From NCBI GenBank assembly GCA_015075365.1, contig JABTUN010000001.1:2046001-2110000 (forward strand): 64,000 nt of DNA. Direction: 5' to 3'. The position numbers and the translations under genes are program-made. The DNA comes from Verrucomicrobiaceae bacterium (GTDB lineage Bacteria > Verrucomicrobiota > Verrucomicrobiia > Verrucomicrobiales > Verrucomicrobiaceae). Below the pieces are notes generated by a model. That model saw nothing but the letters and a program-made list of their open reading frames with translations. It was not told the origin of the DNA and searched no databases. This document shows, piece after piece, positions 35,939 through 44,625 of this stretch. Each line of letters starts with the position of its first letter. The stretch's first letter is position 1.

Positions 35939-36718
35939 TCACCAAAGCAGCTTCCCGCCATCCAGCACCAAAACACTGCCCGTCATGAAGCTGCTGGCCT
36001 CGCTGGCCAGATACAGAGCGAGCGGGCCAATCTCCTCCGGGCGGCCCCAGCGGCCTATGGGGATGCTGGCGGCGACTTCGCCTTCAAACTCGGGCTTTTC
36101 GCCGATCCAGCGGCGATTCGCGTCCGTCATGAACGGACCGGGCGCGATGGCGTTCACGGTGATGCCGTGCACGGCCCAATCCGCTGCCACGGCTTTGGTA
36201 AACATCGCCAGCGCGCCTTTGGAGGTCTCGTAGCTGCGTCCACGCATCGCCTTGCCGGGCCATAATGCATTGATGGAGGCGATGTTGATGATGCGGCCCC
36301 ATTTTCGCGGGATCATCGCGCCACCGAGGCGCTTCGTGAGGATGAAGGCCTGCGTGAGGTTCAAATCGATGATCCGCTGCCAGTCTTCGAGCGCCAGATC
36401 CTCCGTCGGCGTGTTGATGCGGCGGCCGCCGACGTTGTTGATGAGGATGTCGATCGGCGCGTGTTGTTTCAGCACGACATCGCACAATCTCTCCGCCTCC
36501 TCGGGTTTGGAGAGATCGGCCTGGATCGACGTGACGTGCAAATCCTCGCTGCAAAGCTCCTCGCAGGCCTTGTGGAGGTTGTCCGCGTTGGAGCCGGTGA
36601 TGATGACTTGGGCTCCCGCCTCGCCCAAGGCGCGCGCCATCTCCAGACCGAGGCCGCGCGATCCACCCGTGATGAGCGCGCGTTTACCGTCGAGTTTGAA
36701 GAGGTCGAGGACGGGCAT
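35939..36718 (-). CDS. Short-chain dehydrogenase/reductase, gluconate 5-dehydrogenase-like
   Basis: A 259-residue classical SDR. The nucleotide-binding motif GGSRGLG is at 18-24, NNVGG near 94, Ser148, and the catalytic pair Tyr163 and Lys167 in SYETSKGAL. The start PVLDLFKLDGKRALITGGSR resembles gluconate 5-dehydrogenase-like members, which interconvert gluconate and 5-ketogluconate. With the aldolase-family gene 10 bases downstream it forms a likely operon for hexonate or uronate catabolism; substrates are inferred, not shown. Confidence 0.88.
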   Translation of the reverse strand: MPVLDLFKLDGKRALITGGSRGLGLEMARALGEAGAQVIITGSNADNLHKACEELCSEDLHVTSIQADLSKPEEAERLCDVVLKQHAPIDILINNVGGRRINTPTEDLALEDWQRIIDLNLTQAFILTKRLGGAMIPRKWGRIINIASINALWPGKAMRGRSYETSKGALAMFTKAVAADWAVHGITVNAIAPGPFMTDANRRWIGEKPEFEGEVAASIPIGRWGRPEEIGPLALYLASEASSFMTGSVLVLDGGKLLW

Positions 36719-37464
36719 GGTGTTGACGTTTCAGGTTTTGCCGAGCATTTCGAGGTGCTTCGCATGCAGGAAGGTCTCCAACTCCTTCTGCGACGGCAGT
36801 TCGACGGCGTATTTCGAGACGAAGAGCTTGTTGTCCACGCTGGCCGTGGCGTAGCGCACCAGCGCGTGGTCCTTGTCGGTGCAAAGCAGCAGGCCAATGG
36901 GCGGATTGTCGCCCGGTGACATCATGTGCTCGCGATACCAAGTCACGTAGGTGTTGAGCTGGCCGAGGTGCTCATGCGTGAAGGGCTCGATCTTGAGTTC
37001 CGCCAGCACATGGCACTTCAGGATGCGGTGGTAGAAGACCAGATCGACAAACCCGCGCGTCTTGCCGATCACGATGCTCTTTTGCTGTGCCTCCAGGCAG
37101 AAGCCATGGCCCAGTTCCAGCAAAAACTCCCGCATGTGCTCGATCAGCGCCGCCTCCAGATCACTCTCCGCCACCGCGTCCTTCGCCCGCAGCCCGAGGA
37201 ACTCAAAAACATACGGATCGCCAGCTTCGGCTCCGCCGCCTCAATGCCCTCATTTACCATCTTCGAGAGCTTTTCCTTGTCCTTCGACAGCCCCGACCTC
37301 TCAAAATACAACGACCCGATCTGCCGCTTCAAATCCCGCACTGACCAGTTGCCACGGATGCACTCGATCTCGTAGAAGGCACGTTTGAGCGGCTGGTCGA
37401 TGGCGAGGAGTTCTGCGATATGGCTGAAAGATAGCCGAGTTACCAGCATCGGGAGTGGTGCTCT

Positions 37465-37493
37465 CAATTCGGGAGACACTGACTCCCGAATTG
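37465..37493. repeat. Palindrome 1 inside the nuclease gene
   Basis: A perfect inverted repeat, arms of 11 bases (caattcgggag / ctcccgaattg), loop acactga, in coding sequence of the DUF1016 linker. It resembles palindrome 4 closely. Confidence 0.8.
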
Positions 37494-37517
37494 CCAGTTC
37501 TCTGTGAGGTAGGATTT

Positions 37518-37540
37518 TGGCAGGCGGTGTCTGCCAAATG
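37518..37540. repeat. Palindrome 2 inside the nuclease gene
   Basis: Arms tttggcag (37518-37525) and ctgccaaa (37533-37540), loop gcggtgt; perfect. Confidence 0.75.
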
Positions 37541-37566
37541 TCATTCTCTGGTGAACCAACGGATTC

Positions 37567-37583
37567 GGCGGTCAATGACCGCC
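37567..37583. repeat. Palindrome 3 inside the nuclease gene
   Basis: Arms ggcggtca and tgaccgcc around a single A (37575); perfect, 8 bases each. Confidence 0.75.
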
Positions 37584-37610
37584 AAATTCCTTTTGGCATC
37601 AGATGGATGA

Positions 37611-37635
37611 ATTCAGGAGACAGTGTCTCCCGAAT
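37611..37635. repeat. Palindrome 4 inside the nuclease gene
   Basis: Inner arms ggagaca and tgtctcc around G at 37623, extended by attc and gaat with one mismatch between. It shares the gggaga and ctcccgaat blocks of palindrome 1. Confidence 0.75.
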
Positions 37636-37961
37636 GGCAGGATAGGTTTGATAAAAAAGCCGGAACCTCCTCAACTCGCGCTCATCGATTCGACGCATGC
37701 CTTTTGCGGCGAGTTTTTGCGCAAGAGCATCAAGAAGCCCTTCCCCGTACTTCGCGCGATCGGCACCGTTCAGCTCGTAGTGGTGGATATATGCCCCAAT
37801 GACCCAGTTCCGCAGCGTGAGCGTCGTGTTCACCGTGCGGTTCACCACGGCGGCGCTTTCGGCATGGACGTGCTGGATGGCGTCCACGAGCGATTGGAAG
37901 CTCACGATCGCGCCCGCTTTCGCGGGAGCGGTGCGTTTTGTTTTCCTGGTGACGGGCTTTT

Positions 37962-39392
37962 TCATTCCAGCGCCTTCATGAGCACGCGCAGCCCGTTTTC
38001 GTTGAGAAGGGCGATGGCGCCGCGCTCGCTGTTGTTGCGGGCGGCGTCGGCGAGGGAGTTGAGGGCGTTGTAGAGCGCCTCGACGGCGGCCTCGAGGGAT
38101 TCGGCGCGTTTGGCGGCGTCGTGGGAGGCATACACGGCCTCCAGCGCGGTGAAGAAATGAACGGTGAACTCGAGACGCTTCGCGAGATGCAGCGTGTAGC
38201 TGCGCGCGCCTTCGCGGGCACGGGTGTTGGCGCGGTACATCTCGTTCATCGCACCGGCGTAGTGCGTTTTGGCCTCGGTGATCCAGGCGGGGAGCGCGTC
38301 TTTGGAGTCGAGGTGGCGTTTCAGCACCTGCGCGTTCGGCACGCCGAGGTCGGGATCGTTCGTCTCGATGAGTTTCGCCGCCTGGGCGATGAGATCGAAG
38401 CCTTTCTGCACGCGCTCCGCCACTCCATCGCCGCAGATGGGGGTGACAAGACCGGCCAGCGCCTGCGGCGCGGTGATTTTGTCGTCAAAGGACACGCGGC
38501 TGGTGAAATAGGCTGCCGCGCTGAGATCACCGGGCATCTGCGCACCGGCCATGAAGCCGCCGCTTTTGAATTTGAGGATGGAACGCATGCGCCGGTCGAG
38601 ATCGCCGGGCTGGAACTGCGGCAGCACGGACGGTGCGCGCGCGCCGAGCGAGTGCGTGACGAAATCGAGCGCGACAGGCACGAGCCCGAGCGCGGCGGCA
38701 TCTTTCGTCAGGTCAGGCACGGGATCGCCGGAGGGGAAGGATTTCGCGCCGGCGAAGGCCTTGCGACCGCCGGTGTCGCCATCAACGGCGACCAGCGGCA
38801 CCGGCGGCGATTTTTTCGGCAGCAGGACATGGGTGAATTTGAGTTTCACGAGCTGGCGCAGCAGCGCGAGGTGCTCGTCCTTTCCCCACGACTCCGCGCC
38901 GGTGGCGATGCCGTTGAACATGCTCCAGCCGCGCTTGAGGATTTTCGGCTCCATCACGATGGAGAGGCCGTCGAGCTTGAAGGCGGGCTTTTCGACCGGC
39001 AGAAGGTCACCGCTCAAAAGATGGCGGATGCCAAAGTGATGGCTCAATTCCGCCACGGCCCACATCGTGGCCGGCGGGCAGCCTCCGCCGACGATGAGAC
39101 CGGCCGGGGTGCTTTGGATGACGATGCCCTGCTCGCCGATTTTCGGCCAGGCGTCGGCCTTGATGGCTGGATTCGAGAGCGGGCTGCCGACGAGCACGAG
39201 ATTCGTCGAATCGGCCGGCGCAGTGGTGGTGACGGTCGTTTCGGCGTCAAACAGCGCTTTGAAATCGCCCGCGAGCTGCTCGGCGGCGGCTTTGTCGAGC
39301 GGCGGGGCCTTGGGGCCGATGAGAAAGGTCACTTTGGGCGCTGCGGAGGCGGTGACGGCGAGCAGCAGGCAAAGGAGAGTCGTCTTGATCAT
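37962..39392 (-). CDS. Exported protein, possibly glycoside-hydrolase-related
   Basis: A 476-residue protein with a signal peptide (MIKTTLLCLLLAVTASAA). The N-terminal about 130 residues (APPLDKAAAEQLAGDFKALF, then VGGGCPPATMWAVAELSHHF, then GIRHLLSGDLLPV) resemble the small alpha-beta domain that precedes the barrel in GH20/alpha-glucuronidase-type enzymes. The rest shows no catalytic motif I recognise and ends in a helical region of about 120 residues. It begins in a four-base overlap (39389-39392) with the stop of the upstream propeller gene, so the two are one operon. Confidence 0.6.
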   Translation of the reverse strand: MIKTTLLCLLLAVTASAAPKVTFLIGPKAPPLDKAAAEQLAGDFKALFDAETTVTTTAPADSTNLVLVGSPLSNPAIKADAWPKIGEQGIVIQSTPAGLIVGGGCPPATMWAVAELSHHFGIRHLLSGDLLPVEKPAFKLDGLSIVMEPKILKRGWSMFNGIATGAESWGKDEHLALLRQLVKLKFTHVLLPKKSPPVPLVAVDGDTGGRKAFAGAKSFPSGDPVPDLTKDAAALGLVPVALDFVTHSLGARAPSVLPQFQPGDLDRRMRSILKFKSGGFMAGAQMPGDLSAAAYFTSRVSFDDKITAPQALAGLVTPICGDGVAERVQKGFDLIAQAAKLIETNDPDLGVPNAQVLKRHLDSKDALPAWITEAKTHYAGAMNEMYRANTRAREGARSYTLHLAKRLEFTVHFFTALEAVYASHDAAKRAESLEAAVEALYNALNSLADAARNNSERGAIALLNENGLRVLMKALE

Positions 39393-40798
39393 GGGTTGGC
39401 GATGCAGAAGATGTTTTCGCGCGTGCGGATGAAGAGGCGGCCGTCCGCGATGGCGGGTGTGGCGATGATTTCCTCACCGATGTCGTTTTTGCCAAGCACT
39501 TTCAGCTCCGGGCCGTCCTGCAGCACCACGACGAAGCCGTTTTTACCCGCGATGTACACGCGGCCGTCCGCGGCGACGGGCGAGGCGTAATAATCGCCGA
39601 AATTGCCGAGGCGGCTGCGCTCCCACAGGTTTTTGCCGTCTTTGGCATCGTAGCAGCTCGACATGCCGCCGCTTTTCACGAGGTAGAGGCGGTTGTTGTA
39701 AAAGAGAGGCGAGGAGAGGTTCGATGGCGTTTTATGATCGAGGTTCCAGAGGACGTGGGTCTTGGTCACGTCGCCGGCGCCGCCGCCTTTGATGGCCTGG
39801 ATGATGTTTCCGCCGGCGGCCATGTTGTCGGGGGATTGGAAGGCGGTGTCGATCTCCTCGGGGCCGATGAGTTTGTCCTTGTTCTTGTCGGAGGCGTCAA
39901 AACGCTCGTGGAATTCCTTCGGCGTCTCCTCGCGCGCGAGGATGCCGTCCTGGTTCGTGTCGAGCCATTCGAGCAGCGCGTGCTTCAGCGTGCGTGTGGC
40001 ATCCCCGTAGCTCTGCACGGCGATGTAGATGACGCCGTCATGCACGACGGGGGAGACCATGATGGTGCGCAGCAGCGTGTTGCAGGTCCAGATCTCGCGG
40101 CCAGTGGCGGGATCGTAGCCCTTCATCTTGCCGCTGCCGGCGACGACGAGATCCGTGCGGCCGCCTGCGGTGCAGAGCACGGGCGTGGCGTAACCGGCGA
40201 GCATGTCCTTCCGCAGCGTCTTCCATTTTTCTTTGCCGGTCCGGGCATCGACGGCCACGAGGAAGGGCGCGAGGTCGTCGTCCTGGCAAAAGATGACCAT
40301 GCCGTCATGCACGACGGGTGACGCGGCCGCGCCCCAGTCCATGAGGTAGGCGGGCTTTGGCATCGCGTAGCGCCAGACCTCTTTTCCCGTGGCGAAATCG
40401 AAGGCCAGGATGCCGATGGTGCTGAAATGAACGAACACGCGTTCACCGTCCGTCGCGGGTGTGGAGGAGGCGTGGCTGTTCGGCGGTGTGATGCGCGGCA
40501 GCTTGCCCGTGTCGAAGTCCGTGCGCCAGGCGGGAGAGCCGTTGGCGGCGTCAAAGGCGAACACGGCGGCTTTTTGATCGCCGGTCATCGCGGTGACAAA
40601 GACGCGGCCGTTTTTCACGATGGGAGAGCCGATGCCGTCGCCGAGTTTGGCTTTCCAGGCCACATTCGAGTCCGCAGAAAAGGATGGCGGCAGGTTTTTG
40701 GAGCTGGAGACGCCGCTGGAGTTGCCGCCGCGAAATTGAGGCCAGTCCTCGGCTTGAAGCGTGATCGAGAGAAGAAGGAGCGCGGCGGAGAATTTCAT
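39389..40798 (-). CDS. PQQ-like beta-propeller protein with EF-hand pair
   Basis: A 469-residue exported protein (signal MKFSAALLLLSITLQAEDWP). The repeats WPQFRGGNSSG, AFDAANGSPAWRTDF, AFDFATGKEVWRY and AVDARTGKEKWKT are PQQ-like WD repeats of a quinoprotein-type propeller; no cofactor is implied. A pair of EF-hand-like loops is inserted about residues 293-330: DTNQDGILAREE and DKNKDKLIGPEE. Calcium binding is likely for the first loop, less certain for the second. The stop overlaps the start of the downstream exported protein by four bases. Confidence 0.85.
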   Translation of the reverse strand: MKFSAALLLLSITLQAEDWPQFRGGNSSGVSSSKNLPPSFSADSNVAWKAKLGDGIGSPIVKNGRVFVTAMTGDQKAAVFAFDAANGSPAWRTDFDTGKLPRITPPNSHASSTPATDGERVFVHFSTIGILAFDFATGKEVWRYAMPKPAYLMDWGAAASPVVHDGMVIFCQDDDLAPFLVAVDARTGKEKWKTLRKDMLAGYATPVLCTAGGRTDLVVAGSGKMKGYDPATGREIWTCNTLLRTIMVSPVVHDGVIYIAVQSYGDATRTLKHALLEWLDTNQDGILAREETPKEFHERFDASDKNKDKLIGPEEIDTAFQSPDNMAAGGNIIQAIKGGGAGDVTKTHVLWNLDHKTPSNLSSPLFYNNRLYLVKSGGMSSCYDAKDGKNLWERSRLGNFGDYYASPVAADGRVYIAGKNGFVVVLQDGPELKVLGKNDIGEEIIATPAIADGRLFIRTRENIFCIANP

Positions 40799-40931
40799 GA
40801 GCCATGCCACTACGGGCCTGCGCGGCGTGCTATATCTCACCAAGGCAAACGCGACTCGAATTGAGGCTTTCGGCGGGGCACGTGCTGCGCTTGATGAACT
40901 CCTTCCTCGCAGTGGTGCCGGGAGCGTGGTC

Positions 40932-41213
40932 TCAGAGGGGGGCCGGAGGGGTGATGCCTTTTTCCGCGAGGATCTTGTCCACCATCTCGATGTATTTGAG
41001 GGGGTACTTTTTGCGCTGGTATTTGCGGAACATCGAGTCCCGCAGCATGAGCCAGTCCTCGTCGGTGGGCTGCTCCAGCGGGGCCCAGGCGGGCATGTCC
41101 GGCTCGATCAGGTAGTGCCAGACCCAGTTGCGGAAGTCCCAGTAGGCGCGCACATAGCGCTTCCTGCCGTCTTCGATTCGATCGTGCCATTCGTGAGCCT
41201 GGTTTTTTCTCAT
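40932..41213 (-). CDS. Hypothetical 93-residue protein
   Basis: A small basic protein rich in Trp, Tyr and Arg (WHDRIEDGRKRYVRAYWDFR, then MFRKYQRKKYPLKYIEMVDK). No signal peptide or membrane segment. The start at 41213 is taken from the Met after which the sequence looks protein-like; a longer open frame upstream is the antisense of the protease gene. It is divergent from the CPBP gene, with starts 39 bases apart. The function is unknown. Confidence 0.6.
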   Translation of the reverse strand: MRKNQAHEWHDRIEDGRKRYVRAYWDFRNWVWHYLIEPDMPAWAPLEQPTDEDWLMLRDSMFRKYQRKKYPLKYIEMVDKILAEKGITPPAPL

Positions 41214-41252
41214 GGATTCGTCCTGTGCCAGCATGCGATAGTCCGGGCGCGC

Positions 41253-42215
41253 ATGCAACCTCTCAGCCAGCCACGCTCCGCCCTGCCGCCCCTGTTTGCC
41301 TACCTCGCCGCCGTCCTGGTGGGCGGGGCGCTGTTCGCGCCGCTGCTCTTTGACCTGGGGAAGGGGACGCAGCGCTGGCTGCTGGACTCCCCCGCGCTGC
41401 GGGAGCTGGCAGCGGTGAAATGGCTGCTGGGCGAGATCGGGCGCGCGCATTTCACACGGTACTTCAACCGCGCGGTGCTGGTGCTGGCCCTCGTGCTGAT
41501 CTGGCCGCTGCTGCGCGCCATCCGGCTGGAGCGCGGTGTGTTTCCCTCCTTTGCGCCGGTGAAATCCGGCCTGCTCGAGGCGCTGGCCGGTTTTGCGCTG
41601 GCCGCGGGCCTGCTTTTCGGGCTGGGGCTGGTTTTCATCCAGGGCGGCGTGTATGCGCTGAAGCCTGACGCGGCGTGGTTGCGGCTGTCCACGCACCTGA
41701 CGGCGGCGTTTGGCGCGGGGGCGGTGGAGGAGCTGTTTTTCCGTGGCGCGCTGCTGGGCATCCTGCTGCGCACGATGAGCGCGCGCGCGGCCTTTGGCTG
41801 GTGCGTCTTCATTTTTGCCATTGTTCACTTCCTGCGGCCGCCGGGGGACTGGCAGCTCGCGGACACCGATGTGCGCTGGCATAGCGGCTTTGCGGTGCTG
41901 GCGCGGCTTTTCAGCGGATTCGGTGACTGGCGCGTGTTCGTGGCGGAATTCCTCACGCTGGCCGCCGTGGGCGCCGTCCTGGCGCGCGCGCGGCTGGTGA
42001 CCGGCCGCTTGTGGCTGCCTTTTGGCCTGCATGCGGGCTGGGTCTTCGGTTTGAAGTACTTCACCGCTCTCACGATCACGTCGGATGCGTTGAACCGTGG
42101 TGAAACGCTGCCGTGGATCGGCGCGAACCTCAAAATCGGCCTGGCACCACTCCTCACCGTGCTCGTGACGGGCTGGATCGCCACGCGGTGGGCGGGGCCC
42201 GCGCGCCTGGAGTGA
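41253..42215 (+). CDS. CPBP-family intramembrane protease
   Basis: A 320-residue membrane protein of the CPBP (CAAX prenyl protease 2/bacteriocin-processing) family. The catalytic motifs are EELFFRGALLGIL (EExxxR), FAIVHF (FxxxH) and LPFGLHAGWVFGL (third motif with His). About seven hydrophobic segments are visible. Substrates are unknown; family members act in bacteriocin immunity, protein processing or signalling. The ATG at 41253 is chosen; upstream in-frame sequence crosses the divergent gene. Confidence 0.9.
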   Translation: MQPLSQPRSALPPLFAYLAAVLVGGALFAPLLFDLGKGTQRWLLDSPALRELAAVKWLLGEIGRAHFTRYFNRAVLVLALVLIWPLLRAIRLERGVFPSFAPVKSGLLEALAGFALAAGLLFGLGLVFIQGGVYALKPDAAWLRLSTHLTAAFGAGAVEELFFRGALLGILLRTMSARAAFGWCVFIFAIVHFLRPPGDWQLADTDVRWHSGFAVLARLFSGFGDWRVFVAEFLTLAAVGAVLARARLVTGRLWLPFGLHAGWVFGLKYFTALTITSDALNRGETLPWIGANLKIGLAPLLTVLVTGWIATRWAGPARLE

Positions 42216-42221
42216 CCGAAT

Positions 42222-42869
42222 TTACGCCAGGGCGGCGCCGAGCATGCGCGCGGCGTCCTCGGTGCTGGTGCCGGTCTGCTCGCGGATGAAATCGCGGAGG
42301 CGGCGGCGCGCCCGGCAAAGCGCCGCGCGCAGAGCGCCGCTTTGCACCTCCTGCCTGGGGGTTTCCTCCACGAGATCACTTTCCAGACGCCGCCAGACCT
42401 CGGGCCGGCCTGCGGCGCAGAGTTCCACATTCATGCGCTCCAGCGCTTTTTCGAGCACGGCGCGCGCCCAGTCACGATCCTGCTCGCGGTCCGGCGTGGC
42501 GTGCGCGTCCGGCACGTCCATCGTCCGTCCCTCGTCATCGTTCAGGGAAAAGCAGACGCAGCCGCCGCCGCGGCGCTGGCGGGTGCGGAACTGCCAGCGC
42601 TTGATGAGCACGGTGCGGAGACGCGCCAGGAGGAAGGCGGACTGCTCCCCGTTGTCCGGGATCGTCGCGGCGCGCTCGATTTGCCCTTGCGACACCAGCC
42701 GTGCGAAGAGCTCCTGCACGGCATCCTCCGCGTCGTGGGGCTCGCAGCCGCGCGCACGGGCAAAGGCGCACAAGGGGGCGAAGTGCCGGCGGTAAAGGCG
42801 TGCGCCGGCGGTGTGGTCGTGCGTGGCGTCGGTGGAGGCGGGGCGGGTGGGTTCGGCGGGCAGGTTCAT
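42222..42869 (-). CDS. ECF-like RNA polymerase sigma factor
   Basis: A 215-residue sigma-70-family protein. Region 2 is LYRRHFAPLCAFARARGCEP followed by DAEDAVQELFARLVSQ; region 4, with its helix-turn-helix, is near RQEVQSGALRAALCRARRRL. The C-terminal tail is short, without an anti-sigma partner gene nearby. Such long-linker ECF-type factors are numerous in Verrucomicrobia and Planctomycetes. The start at 42869 is preferred. It is divergent from a sensor histidine kinase gene (120 bases between). Confidence 0.82.
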   Translation of the reverse strand: MNLPAEPTRPASTDATHDHTAGARLYRRHFAPLCAFARARGCEPHDAEDAVQELFARLVSQGQIERAATIPDNGEQSAFLLARLRTVLIKRWQFRTRQRRGGGCVCFSLNDDEGRTMDVPDAHATPDREQDRDWARAVLEKALERMNVELCAAGRPEVWRRLESDLVEETPRQEVQSGALRAALCRARRRLRDFIREQTGTSTEDAARMLGAALA

Positions 42870-42989
42870 GGTGTGCGCGGGGTGAATGACGGCATTGGAG
42901 AGGCTGCGCATGACGCCACCATGCGGGTCCTCATTAAAAGGCATTTATCCGCGTGCATGGCCGCGTCCGAGGCCTGAAACTCCACGCTG

Positions 42990-44573
42990 ATGACCCGGCC
43001 GTCCTCCACACGCAGCTTTCGTGTCCGCCTGGCGCTGCAAACCATTTTTGTCGCGGGCGCCCTCGTGGCGGCCTTTGGCGCGGCCGCATGGTGGCATGCC
43101 AGCCGCACACTGGAGCGCAGCGTGGATGCGCGCATCACCGCCCAGGCGCAGCGCGTGTGGAACCGCATCGACCCGCGCACCACGGTCGAGGATTTCCAGG
43201 CTGTCAGTGACGCGGTGTTCTCCCCTGTCACCGGGGAGGCGCCGGCTGTCATGGTGGTGAAGGAGCACGTCCTGGGAACCACGATCTACACCACGCAGGG
43301 CGCGCCGGCGGACCTCGACGCCTATTTCCGCAGCGCCTTTCCGACCGAGCAGGAGCTGCTCGACGCGCCTCCCATGCCTGGCGAGCCGAATCCGGAGGCG
43401 GGCAGACGGCCGCCGGCGCCGCCGAGAGACCGCGATGACTTCGGCGACCTGCTGGGGCTGCCTGAGCTGGAGCCCAAACCCGCCAAAGGCCAGCAACGCA
43501 ACCGCGGCGTGCGCTTCCGCCCGCAGATGCCGATGGTGCGTGATCCATTGATGTTCAACGCGCGCTCCGGGGGCGTGGACTGGCGCTGGGGTGCGTTTAG
43601 CAATCCGCATTACACCATGTTCGTTGGCATCTCGCTTGATGAGTTGCACGGCGAGACCAACCGGATGGCGGTCTGGTATGCCGGCGCGGGCTTCATCGGT
43701 CTCACGCTGGCCGGTGTGGGCGCGCTGTGGACCTCCAAGCGTGCCATGCGGCCCCTGGAGCGTGTCGTGGCCACCGCCCAGCGCCTCACCGCCAGTGATC
43801 TGGCGGAGCGGATCCCGCTGAGCCGAGATGACGACCGGGAGTTCGCCCAGCTCATCGCCGTGCTCAACGGCATGATGGAACGCCTGGAGGCCAGCTTCCA
43901 GCAAGCCGTGCGCTTCACAGCGGATGCGTCCCACGAGCTCAAGACACCGCTGGCCGTCATGCTCGCCAGCCTTGATGATGCCCTGCGGCACACCGCGCCC
44001 GGAAGCGCGGAGCACGAGCGCTTTGCCAGCCTGTTCGAGGAGGCCGCGCGGCTCAAAACCATCACCCAGAGCCTCCTGCTGCTCTCCCAGGCGGATGCCG
44101 GGCGCCTGCCCACACGGCCGGAGACCTATGATCTCAGCGCGGATCTCTCACGCCTGCTGGAGGACGGTGAAATCCTTTGCGAGGCCGCCGCCCTCACGCT
44201 GCGCAGCGACATCCAGCCGGGCATCTTCATCCACGCCGACCGCGCCCTGGTCCACCAGATCCATCAGAATCTCCTCAGCAATGCCATCAAGTACAACCGT
44301 CCCGACGGCCAGGTGGAACTGAGCCTCGCGCGCGACGAAGGCCACGCCGTCTTCACCATTCGCAACACCGGGCCTGCCATTCCCGCGGACATCCAGCCAC
44401 GTCTGTTCGAGCGCTTCTTCCGCGGGGACAAGGCCCACAACCGCCAGACGGACGGCTTCGGCCTCGGGCTCAACATCGCGGCCGAGTTTGCCCGTGCCAG
44501 CCATGCCACGCTGCGCCTCGTTGGCAGCCGGGAGGACGAGACCGTCTTCGAGCTGCGCATCCCCGCGCAATGA
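42990..44573 (+). CDS. Sensor histidine kinase with extended periplasmic domain
   Basis: A 527-residue HAMP-HisKA-HATPase kinase. Membrane segments are near 13-34 and 228-248; the region between is periplasmic and has a Pro/Arg-rich stretch (MPGEPNPEAGRRPPAPPRDR). HAMP spans about 249-300; the phospho-accepting His315 is in DASHELKTPLAVML; the ATPase boxes are N (NLLSNAIKYNRPDG) and G (TDGFGLGLNIAAEF). No response regulator gene is adjacent, so the partner is encoded elsewhere. The following gene begins 52 bases after and is probably cotranscribed. Confidence 0.92.
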   Translation: MTRPSSTRSFRVRLALQTIFVAGALVAAFGAAAWWHASRTLERSVDARITAQAQRVWNRIDPRTTVEDFQAVSDAVFSPVTGEAPAVMVVKEHVLGTTIYTTQGAPADLDAYFRSAFPTEQELLDAPPMPGEPNPEAGRRPPAPPRDRDDFGDLLGLPELEPKPAKGQQRNRGVRFRPQMPMVRDPLMFNARSGGVDWRWGAFSNPHYTMFVGISLDELHGETNRMAVWYAGAGFIGLTLAGVGALWTSKRAMRPLERVVATAQRLTASDLAERIPLSRDDDREFAQLIAVLNGMMERLEASFQQAVRFTADASHELKTPLAVMLASLDDALRHTAPGSAEHERFASLFEEAARLKTITQSLLLLSQADAGRLPTRPETYDLSADLSRLLEDGEILCEAAALTLRSDIQPGIFIHADRALVHQIHQNLLSNAIKYNRPDGQVELSLARDEGHAVFTIRNTGPAIPADIQPRLFERFFRGDKAHNRQTDGFGLGLNIAAEFARASHATLRLVGSREDETVFELRIPAQ

Positions 44574-44625
44574 TGGCCCAAGGAATCACCTTGCGCCTCC
44601 CGCTGGAAGCGCGGACACATGCCGC

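Larger units (their letters stand above)
36731..37965 (-). pseudogene. YhcG/DUF1016-type nuclease, frameshifted
   Basis: YhcG-type proteins have an N-terminal DUF1016 helical domain and a C-terminal PD-(D/E)xK nuclease. Here the N-terminal frame (37965 to 37144) leaves the family pattern near 37220, while the nuclease part continues in another frame, including DPYVFEFLG and AESDLEAALIEHMREFL, then the active-site stretch FVDLVFYHR and CHVLAELKIEPF. The expected pattern at the junction is IRDPYVFEF; the gene reads GCGATCCGTATG, which fits loss of one copy of a tandem GATCCGT (7 bases). The N-terminal part also carries four palindromes inside its coding sequence (37465-37635). Each part could in principle still be translated. 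Confidence 0.85.

Noticed and set aside
37465..37635. CRISPR-like array
   Set aside because: The repeats are palindromes of unequal sequence and spacing inside a coding frame; there is no regular repeat-spacer pattern or cas gene.
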